From: Bin5 sp965261695
GTDB lineage: Bacteria > Chloroflexota > Anaerolineae > Caldilineales > Caldilineaceae
DNA: 64,000 nt
Reading direction: 5' to 3'
Assembly: GCA_965261695.1 (NCBI GenBank)
Contig: OZ253474.1
Location: 2,294,001-2,358,000 of the forward strand
Part shown: one piece after another, positions 34,020-44,498 of the stretch
How positions within the stretch are numbered: position 1 is the first letter of the stretch
Layout: each line of letters begins with the position of its first letter
Translations under genes and position numbers: made by a program
The notes under the pieces: generated by a model
Told to the model about the DNA's origin: nothing
Seen by the model: only the letters and a program-made list of their open reading frames with translations
The model's database searches: none

Positions 34020-35312
34020 TTAAAGCGCTTCCATCTGCTCGCCATTCGGAGGGCGGCCCAGAACGGCGCCGATGTCGTCCCCCCGCTGCACCCGATAGGA
34101 TGGAATGTTCGAGAGCGCCAACTCGTTGGACAACTCCTGGTAGGATTCCTGACCGCCGAACGTCGAGCCGTCCATCACAAGCGCGACGCTATGCACGCCC
34201 CGCCGCCGGATCTCGCGCAGGGCGCGCACCCACGCCGGGTCCGGGTCGGCGGTGACGGCCAGAATCATATCGTTGCGATTCAGGCGCACGCCCTCCGTCA
34301 CCACCAGTTGATCGAAGGAGATCAACCCCTCCGCCGAAACCACCGCCAGCGCCTCCAACATCTTGCGCATCTGGCGCTCGCCGCGATCGATCTGCAACAG
34401 ATAGCGCTGCCTGCCGTGCCAGATCATCCCTACCGCCCGGTTACGCAACAGAAAGTAGCGGGCTACGCTCACCGTCGCCGTAACCGCGTACTCCAGCGTG
34501 CTGGGCGCCAACTCCAGAACGCCCGACCGTGTGCGACCGCTGAGCGCGAAGACGCCGGTCTCGGGGCGGGTCAGCTTCCAGGGCAGGCTGCGCACCGGGC
34601 CGTTGTGCAGGTCGAGAAAGACCCAGATATCCGCTGACGGGTCCAATTCAAACTCCTTGGTCATCAGCCGCCCTGTACGCGCCGTCGTCAGCCAGTGGAT
34701 GCGGTTGAAACTGTCCCCCGGCGCATATTCGCGGATGCCGGAAACGTTGGTCGTCAGGTATTGGGCGCGGCGGCTGAGGGCTTCACCACCGGCCAAATCG
34801 GCGGCCGGAGGCTGAAAAGTCGCCAAAGTGACAATCGCCGGATAAACGATCAAATCGCTGGTCTGGCTCAACGTCTGGTCATTGGAAAAGAGGCCCAACG
34901 GATCACCGCTGAAGAGGCGCATCGGCCCCAAACGGTAGTAGCCGCGCTGCTGGCAGTAGGTTCGCACCTGCCAGCGATGACGGGAGCGGCCTTGCAAATG
35001 GCTGACGACGCGGCTGGCGCCATGAAAAGGGACTGTCGAAAAGTCGCGCACCTCCAGCCACAACTTCGGCCACCGGCCCTGATTACGCACTTCAAAGCTC
35101 TCTTCAAAGTACTGCCCTACCTGGCTGCGGCGGGCGCGGGTTTGGCGATTGATGTGAATGTCGCGCGTGCTGTTCCACGACCACAAATAGCTGAGGGCCA
35201 GAATGCCGCTCAACAGATAGGCCAGATTGAACGCGAGGGCGCGCCCGCTATTCAGCGCAAAGACCCAGGAGATGATCAGAGCGCCCAGCAGAAAGAGGAA
35301 ACGTGATGACAT
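34020..35312 (-). CDS. DUF58 domain protein
   Basis: 430 residues with an N-terminal membrane hairpin (LFLLGALIISWVFALNSGRALAFNLAYLLSGILAL, residues 5-40), a beta-rich linker, and the DUF58 core (GIREYAPGDSFNRIHWLTTARTGRLMTKEFE). DUF58 proteins resemble von Willebrand A domains but lack a full metal site, and they pair with MoxR ATPases in envelope-assembly modules. The gene is 84 nt downstream of a MoxR gene on the same strand. The spacer holds a CTAGTGGC 8-bp tandem repeat, and no ribosome-binding site is visible at ATG 35312. Confidence 0.9.
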   Translation of the reverse strand: MSSRFLFLLGALIISWVFALNSGRALAFNLAYLLSGILALSYLWSWNSTRDIHINRQTRARRSQVGQYFEESFEVRNQGRWPKLWLEVRDFSTVPFHGASRVVSHLQGRSRHRWQVRTYCQQRGYYRLGPMRLFSGDPLGLFSNDQTLSQTSDLIVYPAIVTLATFQPPAADLAGGEALSRRAQYLTTNVSGIREYAPGDSFNRIHWLTTARTGRLMTKEFELDPSADIWVFLDLHNGPVRSLPWKLTRPETGVFALSGRTRSGVLELAPSTLEYAVTATVSVARYFLLRNRAVGMIWHGRQRYLLQIDRGERQMRKMLEALAVVSAEGLISFDQLVVTEGVRLNRNDMILAVTADPDPAWVRALREIRRRGVHSVALVMDGSTFGGQESYQELSNELALSNIPSYRVQRGDDIGAVLGRPPNGEQMEAL

Positions 35313-35340
35313 GCTAGTGGCTAGTGGCTAGTGGCCAGTG
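35313..35340 (-). repeat. Short 8-bp tandem repeat between DUF58 and MoxR genes
   Basis: CTAGTGGC occurs three times in tandem, followed by a partial copy. It is the spacer in front of the DUF58 start. Confidence 0.6.
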
Positions 35341-35395
35341 CGGGAGCCAGTGGCGCGACGGGCCGCAGGCAACTGAGCAGTGGCAACTGCAAGGA

Positions 35396-36349
<954 letters not shown>

Positions 36350-37693
36350 GGGGTTTTCCTCATGTCAGCAATACGTGGCGAGCGATTCGTGGTCAGCAGC
36401 GTCCGCGTCACGCCGCAGGCGCTGTCCGGGCCAGGTTCGCCCGCTGCGCATGTTGCAAATGGGCAGATTCTCAATTATGACGCATAACCCGCTCAAAAGC
36501 GTGTACGCCAAGCTACAAAGTCACCATTTTCGACGGTGGTCTACGCAGTTCGCACGAATCGATGAACTGCAACTAGAGTTTACAGCACCTATGGGGAGAT
36601 GGACAATCCATCCACTGGCGCATACGCCGCCCATTTGCCCGCCGCCAGACTGATCGCCGGCGCGGCTGCAGCCCAAATTTTGGGGAACGTGTCCCTGGGA
36701 TCGCGGGCCACTCGCCCGCATCCGGTTTCGGCTCCCGCGCCTGTTGAAGAACTGCTCCAATGGGTGACAGATGCAGGTTGCCTGTCGCCAGAATCGAACC
36801 GCAGCTCGCCTGATTCTCGTCAACGAAGACGCCGCCTGAGCCGCTGCCGTCAACTGTCTCCATCATACTGACTGCATGAACTACAGTTCAGACAACTGCT
36901 GACAGTACTGCCCTTCAACGCAACTCAGAAACGCTCCCCCATTTCGAGATGCCCCCTGGAATTCCCAGCAACTGCAAACGCCCCGCTTTTGTAGTACACT
37001 TGTGCGCAAGACGAACGAACGCAGCCGCGGCCCTGCCGCAACTGCATACCGATTTCAAATGAATGCCATGCCATTTTGCCCAGCCTGCCCCCTGCGCGGG
37101 GGAGCCACGCGCAGCAAACTGCTGCCCTCCCTGCCCAGCCGGTGCCGCAACCGCCCGTTGCCCGCCATACCCGAAAAAACTATTTTGGGACGAAGAATGA
37201 CGAAAAATGACGAAAAATGACGAAAAATGACGAAAGAACACGCCCAAACGTGCCCGAACACGAAAAAAAAAAATTGGGCGCGACTAAACGCGACCTGGCG
37301 CGCTCGAACCCGCTCGCAAACGCTCGTAACTGCAGGCAAACGCTCGTAACTGCTTACATGGCACAGCTGACCTGCGCGCCCCGCCCGTCGCCTGCAAGCG
37401 GCCCATAAGCCCGGACGCAGCCGAATTTTCGCCCCAATTCTTGGATGCGCCCGCGCGAGGCGCGGATACCGGAACTTCAACAGTGTCTCAACGAACGCCA
37501 ATCTGTGCGTTTTGTGCGTTCTCAGTACTCAGAGTGACTGCGATGCTGTAAATCGTGGCGCGCGGACGGAAAAAACGCAGCCCAATTGCTCAGCGCTGAC
37601 GCGCGCTTCCCTTGCATGGGTGCATCCCAGTTTTCTTGAGAATGAAAAGGGTAGACGAGGAGTTGGGGATAAGAAGAGCAAAGGGGGCGCGCA
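36350..37693 (+). other. Long non-coding region with simple repeats
   Basis: About 1.3 kb without a convincing gene. It contains a 4x10-bp tandem repeat (37196-37235, AATGACGAAA units) and a pair of 18-bp direct repeats (GCAAACGCTCGTAACTGC at 37316-37333 and 37336-37353). Poly-A near 37261-37273 and AT-rich strings sit inside otherwise GC-rich DNA. It is likely decayed sequence. Confidence 0.5.
37196..37235 (+). repeat. 10-bp tandem repeat, four units
   Basis: Four exact copies of AATGACGAAA, preceded by a variant GACGAAG. The period is not a multiple of three, and no frame uses it sensibly. Confidence 0.8.
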
Positions 37694-38030
37694 ATGAAAC
37701 GGGTAGAGCCGAAGGCAAAATATGCGCGCGCGGCCGAGGAGATATTTGCCGAGTTGTGAGAGTGGGCAAGAGCATCCGCAGGCGGCTTTTGATGAGATAG
37801 CAGGCAAGGCGGCGCAGCGGCGGGAGTTGATAGGTGAGATGCCAGGGGAGCTGCTGTTGCAACATGGAGATGGGAGGGAGGCGGAGGCAGTCTTTCCGCA
37901 GTGCGGGCAGGAGATGAAGTCGAATCGGCGGCCGACGCGCACAGTGATACATGCCGAAGCGGTAGTGAAAGTGAAGCGAAGCCATCGGCAGCGTCACTAT
38001 CAAATCGGCCGGCAATCTGGTCGTTCAGCA
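37694..38030 (+). pseudogene. ISKra4-type transposase remnant
   Basis: ATG 37694 gives MKRVEPKAKYARAAEEIFAEL, then a TGA. One frame over, the sense continues as EHPQAAFDEIAGKAAQRRELIGEM, LLLQHGDGREAEAVFPQCGQEMKS, and RTVIHAEAVVKVKRSHRQRHY. This is the N-terminal helical and zinc-ribbon region of ISKra4-family transposases, where one Cys of the ribbon has been lost. The catalytic part is absent. It is a stop- and frameshift-broken relic. Confidence 0.6.
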
Positions 38031-38221
38031 ACGGTTAAAACAAACTGGCATGCGCTGGTCCCGTCAGGGCGCGCATGCGATGCTCGCACTCCGCACGACT
38101 CTGCTCAGTCAAACCTGGCCTCAGCTGCTTCAACTGCTTGGCTTGACTTGACCCACAATAATCTGGAATGCACCCGACGGCGCATCGGCGCCGGCCACTA
38201 GCCACAGATCAGTAACCACTG

Positions 38222-38227
38222 TATAAT
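38222..38227 (+). promoter_or_regulatory. -10 box giving a possible leaderless transcript
   Basis: TATAAT at 38222-38227 ends 8 nt before ATG 38236, so initiation at the usual distance would begin at or next to the start codon. No ribosome-binding site precedes it. Confidence 0.5.
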
Positions 38228-38235
38228 CCCACCTC

Positions 38236-41031
38236 ATGGAGCTGCACGCCTATCCCCGCCCTGAAGACGATACAGGCATTGGTATCCACTGGTGCACCGG
38301 TGCCAGCGCGGCGACGCCCGACATGGTGGAAGCGTTCTGGCTGCCGGAGTTGATCGAACTGGGCGTCAAGTGGGTCAAGATCGCCAGCCATCGCGACGCG
38401 TTGCAGCTGTCGCAAGCACTCCTGGCGGCGCAGATCATGCCGGTCGTCCAGATCGTACGCGACGCGCCCGGCCCCGGCCCCTTCTCCTCCACAGAACTGG
38501 AACAGGTGGAGCAGCTCATCGGCGCGGGCGTGCGCTACTTCGAATTCGACAGCGAACCGGACCGGGCCTCCTTCTGGCGGCAGGACAAGCTGCCATCCGA
38601 TGCCCTGGCCGTCACCGCGCGTGCGGCTACCGCCAATATGCAGGCGATTCTGGAGCGGGGCGGCCTGCCCGCCATCCCCGCGCTGACGCCGAAAAGCGAC
38701 TGGCAACTGGCAAAGGAGATCCAACGCGTCGCCGGCGACGCGCTGTTCGACCAACCAATCTGGCTGGCGATCCACAACTACTCGAGCAACCGGCCGCCGC
38801 AATATCCCGAAGACGCAGCCCACCGCGATGGCGCCCCCCTCGCCCGCGAACTCTACATCGCGCTGGCAGCAGAAGCCTGGCAAGAAAACCCCTGGCAGGG
38901 CAGGTCACTGGCTGAAATCAACGACCTGCGCCGCCGTCTGGCCCGCAAGACAGACCAGCCGGAGGCGTCGGTGAGCAGCGCCCCCAATGACTGGAGGACG
39001 AAGCTGACCGCCGCGCTGGCGCAACTGACCAGCAGCCAGTTTCCTCCCCAGTTTCCACCGCACCACGTGCATTGGCGCGCTTTTGAACGCCTGAACGACC
39101 AGGTGTGCCAATTAATTGGGCGCAGCCTGCCCATTCTCTCCACAGCCAATGGTTATCTCATCAACGAGAACGCAGACCCGCGCTACCCCGCCACGACCCC
39201 GACCCTGCACATGGCCCAAACTCTGGAGATCTGCCGGCAAATGATGGGAAGCAGCCGCCACACGCCGCCGGCGCCGGACTTCTACTTCTGCACCGCCTTC
39301 TGGTTGCTGGCGCATGACGCGTTGCAAAGCGAAGGCTCGGTTGACGAACAGAGCGCCTGGTATAGCCCGCTCCATCTGGCGCAGAAGCCGTCCGCACACG
39401 CCGATACGGGAGAAGCTCGAGACCCCGAGGCGTTCGGCTGGTCAACGCTCCCGATCGTGCCCCTGCTCAAGGCGGAGCCGAAACAACCCAGACCGGTTTC
39501 TGCCGCGAAGGACGCGCCGCCCGGCTTCCAGACAGCGCAGGAGACGCCTACCGCCCCACTCCTGCCGATGCGGCCTACAGGGGAGGGCGTGATCAGCGGC
39601 AAAGTGCGGGGTGGCGCCGGCGCACAGCTTCGCCTTACCCACAGCGACGGTTTCGCCTACGAATCGCTCGCGGGAACGAACGGCCTCTACCGTTTTGTAG
39701 AGTTGCCAGCAGGCCGCTACAGCCTGGAGGTGATCAGCCCGAACGGCAGCCGCGTGGACGAAATCGATTTGGCGCCCGCTCAGGAATTGACATCCGACCT
39801 GTCAGTCTACGGATGGGGCTTCGAGATCGATCAACGGCCTGTGCAGCATGGCCGCATGTTGACGTGCAACGTGGAGCTTCTGCCCAATTCGGCGATTGCC
39901 AAAAATCCTACGGATGGCGTCGCCAGCGGCCAAACCGGCACAACGGCCCTCCGCATCAGTGGCGACGGGCAGAAGAGTTGGGTCACCCCCATGGCGCGCA
40001 GCGGCGAAGGCCAAACAGCCCATTGCGAAGTGGGGCCGCTGCCCTCTGACAGCTACCGGCTGGAGGTGCTGGGGGTGCCGGATAGCGGTGCAGGCTCGGC
40101 CAAACGGGTGCGCCCTCTGAACTGCCAAGCCCCCATCCACCGCGGCATGGTGACGGACGTGCTGCTTGTCCACTCCTATGATGAAAAGAGAGCCGCCCCG
40201 CGAAAGTCCGCCATCTCAGGCGCTGTGCATGGCGGGGACGGCTGTACTGTACGGCTGCGGGCTGAAGATGGCAGCGAGCATTTCGCGGAACCGGACGAGA
40301 ACGGTGACTATGCCTTCAAAGGCTTGCCCGCCGGCGCTTATTTTCCGGATGTGAAACACAGGCACGTGCTCAATTGCCCCCGCCCCCTCGCTCTGGATGG
40401 ACGCAACCAAGCCCGCTGCGATCTCACTCTCCTGCCGGATGGCGCGCTGCCGGCGCCGCCGGAGCCTGCCCTGTTACAAGGCCAGACGCAGCCCGGCGCC
40501 GCCACTCCGCAGTCGCGCTCCGCCCAACCGTTGGCAGGTGCTCAGGTTTCACATCAAGTGGCGCTGATAAACGCCCGCGGGCAGCGTTATGTGACGCAGG
40601 TCGAACCTTCGGGCGCGTTTCAGTTCGACTGTTTGCCGGCCGGCGACTACGACCTCTACGCCGAAGGATTCGACCAGCGGGGGATTCATCTGGAGGCCGG
40701 CGACCGGTTCAGCATCCAACTGTGGCAAGCCGAGGGCGGCTGGAGCCACCATGCGCGCATCCAGACGGACGCTGAGACCCCTGGGCAGATCCGCGTGCAG
40801 TGGCTGGGGCGCCCCGGCCTGGCCATCACGGTGGAGAACGTGGACAGCGGAGAGGAAGAGAGCCGCGCGCACGGGGCCGAACCGCCCTATCGAGCCGAGT
40901 TCGGGCCATTCCCGCCCGGAAGATACCGCGCCCACAGCCCGGAACTGCCGGTCTGCGCCGAGGTGCATCTGTGCCCGGACGAGGCCGCAGTGGTGACGTT
41001 CGTGCGAGATCAAGAACCGGCGCAATCCTGA
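38236..41031 (+). CDS. Large protein: TIM-barrel-like N-domain plus carboxypeptidase-regulatory-like repeats
   Basis: 931 residues, no signal peptide, leaderless start. Residues 1-300 resemble a glycoside-hydrolase-type barrel: TGIGIHWCTGASAATPDM, LPELIELGVKWVKIA, GVRYFEFDSEPDRASFW, and PIWLAIHNYSSNRPPQYP with candidate acidic residues. The C-terminal half holds four to five short beta-sandwich units with GVISGKVRGGAGAQLRLTHSDG, ESLAGTNGLYRFVELPAGRYSLEV, AISGAVHGGDGCTVRLRAEDG and YAFKGLPAGAYFPDVKH. These match the carboxypeptidase-regulatory-like (CNA-B-type) fold common in Chloroflexota. It opens the sugar locus and ends 33 nt before the next gene. The enzymatic activity is a guess, since the export route is unclear. 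Confidence 0.65.
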   Translation: MELHAYPRPEDDTGIGIHWCTGASAATPDMVEAFWLPELIELGVKWVKIASHRDALQLSQALLAAQIMPVVQIVRDAPGPGPFSSTELEQVEQLIGAGVRYFEFDSEPDRASFWRQDKLPSDALAVTARAATANMQAILERGGLPAIPALTPKSDWQLAKEIQRVAGDALFDQPIWLAIHNYSSNRPPQYPEDAAHRDGAPLARELYIALAAEAWQENPWQGRSLAEINDLRRRLARKTDQPEASVSSAPNDWRTKLTAALAQLTSSQFPPQFPPHHVHWRAFERLNDQVCQLIGRSLPILSTANGYLINENADPRYPATTPTLHMAQTLEICRQMMGSSRHTPPAPDFYFCTAFWLLAHDALQSEGSVDEQSAWYSPLHLAQKPSAHADTGEARDPEAFGWSTLPIVPLLKAEPKQPRPVSAAKDAPPGFQTAQETPTAPLLPMRPTGEGVISGKVRGGAGAQLRLTHSDGFAYESLAGTNGLYRFVELPAGRYSLEVISPNGSRVDEIDLAPAQELTSDLSVYGWGFEIDQRPVQHGRMLTCNVELLPNSAIAKNPTDGVASGQTGTTALRISGDGQKSWVTPMARSGEGQTAHCEVGPLPSDSYRLEVLGVPDSGAGSAKRVRPLNCQAPIHRGMVTDVLLVHSYDEKRAAPRKSAISGAVHGGDGCTVRLRAEDGSEHFAEPDENGDYAFKGLPAGAYFPDVKHRHVLNCPRPLALDGRNQARCDLTLLPDGALPAPPEPALLQGQTQPGAATPQSRSAQPLAGAQVSHQVALINARGQRYVTQVEPSGAFQFDCLPAGDYDLYAEGFDQRGIHLEAGDRFSIQLWQAEGGWSHHARIQTDAETPGQIRVQWLGRPGLAITVENVDSGEEESRAHGAEPPYRAEFGPFPPGRYRAHSPELPVCAEVHLCPDEAAVVTFVRDQEPAQS

Positions 41032-41064
41032 GTGGATAGACCTCCTGCTACAAGAAACGATACG

Positions 41065-42432
41065 ATGATGAGAATTCGCACTCTTTTGGCGTGCACGCTT
41101 GCTACGGCGGAGCACAGAAGAACAATTTCCCGCCTGCTCCTGTCTCTCCTGTGCGCGGCGCTGCTGTTCGCCGGTTGCCGGGCTGCGACCGAGGGTGTCA
41201 ACCCTGCGCCCGCAGCCGAAACACCGCCAGCCGCAGCCAAGCCCATCTTGCGATGGATGGGGCCGGCCTTCGTGCGCCCGGTTGATATAGAGATCGTTAC
41301 CCGCTGCGCCCAGGAGATCGGCATGGTGATCGAGTTGCTGCCAGCGCCCGCCAATCCCCTGGACCGCCTGGGACTCTACCGCCAGTTCCTGCCAGCCGAG
41401 TCGGATGACATCGATCTGATCGACTTTGACGTGGTCTGGTCCGGCCTGCTCGCGCCCCACCTGCTCGACCTGAATCCGCATCTCGGGGCAGAGGAGCTCG
41501 CCCAGTACTTCACCATCTATCTTGAGAACAACAGCATTGACGGCGCCCTGGTCGGCCTGCCGCAGATGGGCGATATCGGGCTGCTCTACTACCGCACAGA
41601 CCTGTTGGAGAAGCACGGCTACGCACAGCCCCCGTCTACCTGGAGCGAACTGGAGGAGATGGCCGCGACGATCCAGGCCGGGGAACGTGAGGAGAACCCG
41701 GAGTTCTGGGGATACGTCTGGCAAGGTAATGTGTACGAGGGGCTGACGGTCAACGCGCTGGAGTGGCAGGCGAGCATGGGGGCGGATCTGATCGTTGACG
41801 CGGAAGGGCGCCTGCCAGAGGACAACGCCGCCGCGTCCCAGGCGCTTGACAGGGCGGCCGCGTGGGTGGGCAGCATCAGCCCGCCCAACGTAACCGTCTT
41901 CCAGGAAGAGGATGCGCGCGCCGTGTTTCAGATGGGCAATGCGGCCTTCATGCGCAACTGGCCCTATGCCTATCCACTGGGCCAGGCCGAGGACAGCCTC
42001 ATCCGCGACCTGTTTGACGTGACCCGCCTGCCCAAAGGGGAGGGCGCGACAGCCCGCCACGCCGGCGTGATCGACGGGCAGCAGATCGGCGTCAGCCGCT
42101 ACGGCCTCAACCCCGATGCCGCCGCGGCCGCGGCCCGCTGCCTGACCGACCCCGCCTCGCAACGGCGCCGCGCGCTGGCTGACGGCTCGGCCCCGGCCAT
42201 GCCCGCGCTTTACGCCGACGCCGACGTACAGGCGCGCATCCCCGCTGCGCGGCAGATCCAGGAGAGTTTGACCGACCACGCGGTGGCGCGCCCAGCCGCG
42301 ACCACCAGCATCCACTACAGCGAAATCTCGCTGGTCTACTTCACAGAGGTGAATCGAGTCCTGTCAGGTGAGCAGGACGGCGCCACGGCGGTCGCGCGCA
42401 TCGCCGAACAGATCGAGCAGTGGCTGGAGTGA
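41065..42432 (+). CDS. Extracellular solute-binding lipoprotein, ABC family 1
   Basis: 455 residues from ATG 41065; the preceding frame is open but unsupported. A lipoprotein signal ends LFAGC (Cys38). The mature protein has the sugar-binding-protein pattern: DDIDLIDFDVVWSGLLAPHLLDLNP, GALVGLPQMGDIGLLYYRTDLLEKHGY, PPSTWSELEEMAATIQ, and VFQMGNAAFMRNWPYAYPL. It is most like the LpqY/TreS-associated type of carbohydrate receptor. It is one of two receptors in the locus, so the importer may handle two sugars. Confidence 0.9.
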   Translation: MMRIRTLLACTLATAEHRRTISRLLLSLLCAALLFAGCRAATEGVNPAPAAETPPAAAKPILRWMGPAFVRPVDIEIVTRCAQEIGMVIELLPAPANPLDRLGLYRQFLPAESDDIDLIDFDVVWSGLLAPHLLDLNPHLGAEELAQYFTIYLENNSIDGALVGLPQMGDIGLLYYRTDLLEKHGYAQPPSTWSELEEMAATIQAGEREENPEFWGYVWQGNVYEGLTVNALEWQASMGADLIVDAEGRLPEDNAAASQALDRAAAWVGSISPPNVTVFQEEDARAVFQMGNAAFMRNWPYAYPLGQAEDSLIRDLFDVTRLPKGEGATARHAGVIDGQQIGVSRYGLNPDAAAAAARCLTDPASQRRRALADGSAPAMPALYADADVQARIPAARQIQESLTDHAVARPAATTSIHYSEISLVYFTEVNRVLSGEQDGATAVARIAEQIEQWLE

Positions 42433-42734
42433 GCCCCGTTTGGCGGGCGACCGGAGTGGCGGCGTTTCGGATTCCAGCGTAGCAGGTTCCACTCTAGCGG
42501 ACCAGAGGTATCCAGAAATTTACCCCCCTTTTGGATCGAACCCTGCTTTTTCAATTGTATTTTATATTGTTGTCAATAAATGCTATACTCATGAAAATGA
42601 GAGCAATTTGACGTTTCTTGTCATCGGTCGGATAACTGGGAAGACGAGACGCCCACGTTGCGATTGCGTAATCCGCGCGAAAGGTTTCAGTGTGTAACGG
42701 AATTCACTTTAGGGCAGAGCAAGGAGGAGATCAG
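42433..42734 (+). other. Intergenic region upstream of the second sugar receptor
   Basis: A/T-rich stretch at 42540-42600 with candidate promoter boxes (TTGTCA, TATACT) whose spacing is not ideal. No gene was seen. The promoter of the 42735 gene is probably here. Confidence 0.4.
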
Positions 42735-44177
42735 ATGACGAACGAAAGAGTAACGAGACGACAGTTCTTGCAAGGCTTGGTGGTGGCTGCGGGCGGCACG
42801 GTTCTGGCCGCATGTGCAGCGCCAGTCGCTCCCTCCGCTTCGAATGGGGAAGAGGATGCCCCTGCAATGGCCGAAGGGGTCACAATCAGCTATATGACTC
42901 TCAACACGTACAATTTTGAGTCGGTAGCGAATGCAGTCGTGCCCGCTTTTGAGGAGAAGACGGGACACGAAGTCGAAGTGCAGTTGGTGAACGATACCAG
43001 AGAGGCGCTTCCCCCGACTCTGGCTGCCGGCACGGCGCCGGACACGGTCGTCAGTTTTCCGCGCTCGATAGTCTCATTGTATGCGCAGGAGACCTTCCTG
43101 CCGCTGAACAGCTTCATGGAGGAAGCGGGGCTGACGACTGACGACTTCTTCGAGGGCGACCTGCTGGCGAGCAACTTGATGGACAAGCAGTTCGGGATGC
43201 CGATCTGGCACGGCATTGTCTTCTATATTGGGCTGTATCGCAAAGACCTGTTCGACGACGCAGGTGTGCCCGGCCCGGCGGCGCAGGATAGCTTTGAATC
43301 GTGGGCCGACCTGTACGAAACTGCTGCGAAGGTGATGCAGCGGGATGCGAGCGGCAACGTCACTCGATGGGGGTTTGACGCCAGCACGCAGTGGTCCGGA
43401 TCGCGTATCCTGGGCGCGATCAAAGAGCAAGGTTCGCATTGGTGGGATGAGGGTGCACAGGCATTCAACCTGACGTCAAACGAGGCCGTCAATGCGATCA
43501 AGAACCACCTTTTCGATCCGATTTTCGAATATGGAATATGCTGGGATGAAGCCCATGACCCCGGTTTGGCCTGGCATGAGCGCTTTACCCAGGGGGTGGT
43601 CGCGATGCAACCCTGGCTGGAGGCGGTCAACGTGATCAAGTCGGACGAGATGTGGGATTTGGCGGAAGTGATCGAGCCCTACATGAACCCGTCCATGGTG
43701 CAGGGCGTGACGCCGGTCAACATCAAGACGGGCGGCTGGCATGTGCATACCGTCCGCTCGATCGACGAGGACAAGCGAGTGCCGGCAGGCGAGTTGTGCA
43801 TGATTCAGGTGGTCGATCTGGACGTTGCGGCCCAAATCCAGAAAACGGTGGGAGCGGGTTCAGCGCTGCGCTCCTATCGGGACCATCCGGTTCTGGACGA
43901 GGTAGCGCAGACGGACAGGGTCACGGAGTTGCGGGCATTCCAGTACAAGACAGAGGCCGATTTTGGCGTGGATTTCGGTGGCTGGGAGTGGGGTAACCTG
44001 GGCATGGCATTCTATCCGGACGGGCGCTGTCGCGGTGAGGAGGGCGAGGCGCACTGTGCCCAGGTAGGCACGATCGCCAGCGGCACAATTACCCCTGAAC
44101 AGATTGCGGAGGAGTGGCAGGAGGAAGCAACCAAGGCGCGCAAGGAATTCTACGAGAGCATCGGCATCGAGGTGTGA
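42735..44177 (+). CDS. Extracellular solute-binding lipoprotein with Tat-type signal
   Basis: 480 residues; ATG 42735 follows AAGGAGGAGATCAG. The signal has a twin-arginine motif (TRRQFLQGL, Arg8-Arg9) and a lipobox LAAC (Cys27). The mature part shows the family-1 pattern, with VVPAFEEKTGHEVEVQLV, LAAGTAPDTVVSFPRSIVSLYAQE, FGMPIWHGIVFYIGLYRKDLFDDAGVPGP and the C-terminal EEWQEEATKARKEFYESIGIEV. That C-terminus is nearly repeated in the truncated receptor at 62.8 kb (EEWQEWATRVRKEWYESIDVEV). It probably feeds the permeases at 49.4-51.2 kb. Tat export implies it folds, perhaps with a cofactor, before leaving the cell. Confidence 0.92.
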   Translation: MTNERVTRRQFLQGLVVAAGGTVLAACAAPVAPSASNGEEDAPAMAEGVTISYMTLNTYNFESVANAVVPAFEEKTGHEVEVQLVNDTREALPPTLAAGTAPDTVVSFPRSIVSLYAQETFLPLNSFMEEAGLTTDDFFEGDLLASNLMDKQFGMPIWHGIVFYIGLYRKDLFDDAGVPGPAAQDSFESWADLYETAAKVMQRDASGNVTRWGFDASTQWSGSRILGAIKEQGSHWWDEGAQAFNLTSNEAVNAIKNHLFDPIFEYGICWDEAHDPGLAWHERFTQGVVAMQPWLEAVNVIKSDEMWDLAEVIEPYMNPSMVQGVTPVNIKTGGWHVHTVRSIDEDKRVPAGELCMIQVVDLDVAAQIQKTVGAGSALRSYRDHPVLDEVAQTDRVTELRAFQYKTEADFGVDFGGWEWGNLGMAFYPDGRCRGEEGEAHCAQVGTIASGTITPEQIAEEWQEEATKARKEFYESIGIEV

Positions 44178-44214
44178 CGGCCCGGCCGAAGTTCTGTGGC
44201 CGTTTATCAGTCTG

Positions 44215-44250
44215 GAGCCAGATGCTGGCCCCTGGCTCTGGAGCTTTTTT
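44215..44250 (+). terminator. Intrinsic terminator after the sugar-receptor gene
   Basis: GAGCCAG (44215-44221) pairs with CTGGCTC (44232-44238), followed after a short spacer by TTTTTT at 44245-44250. It is 38 nt past the stop of the gene at 42735. Confidence 0.65.
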
Positions 44251-44271
44251 CGAGCCTGTTTGACGAGTAAA

Positions 44272-44344
44272 GGCTGTCGGTCAAATCTGTCGGTACTGTC
44301 TTGCTCCTACAAATGCAACGCATGCCACAAACTGACCGACAGCC
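44272..44344 (+). repeat. Perfect 12-bp inverted repeat, 73-nt element
   Basis: GGCTGTCGGTCA (44272-44283) and TGACCGACAGCC (44333-44344) are exact reverse complements, separated by 49 nt. It may be a miniature palindromic element or an RNA hairpin. It lies between a terminator and the sulfotransferase remnant. Confidence 0.65.
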
Positions 44345-44498
44345 AGTGGTCCTCTGCAAGCGCTGGTTACGCAGCGCTTTTGTCTTCTGCCTGTTCTGCG
44401 CCCACAAGAGCCGAAGGGGTTCTCACTTGTAGCCCGTCCTTGGGTTGTGGAACGTACATTCGCTCGGCTCGGTCCCAAACGCCGCTTTGCCCAAGACA

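Noticed and set aside
36573..36866. Small overlapping frames on both strands at 36.5-37.5 kb
   Set aside because: All lack start signals and show mutual mirror composition. They lie in a repeat-rich, probably decayed region.
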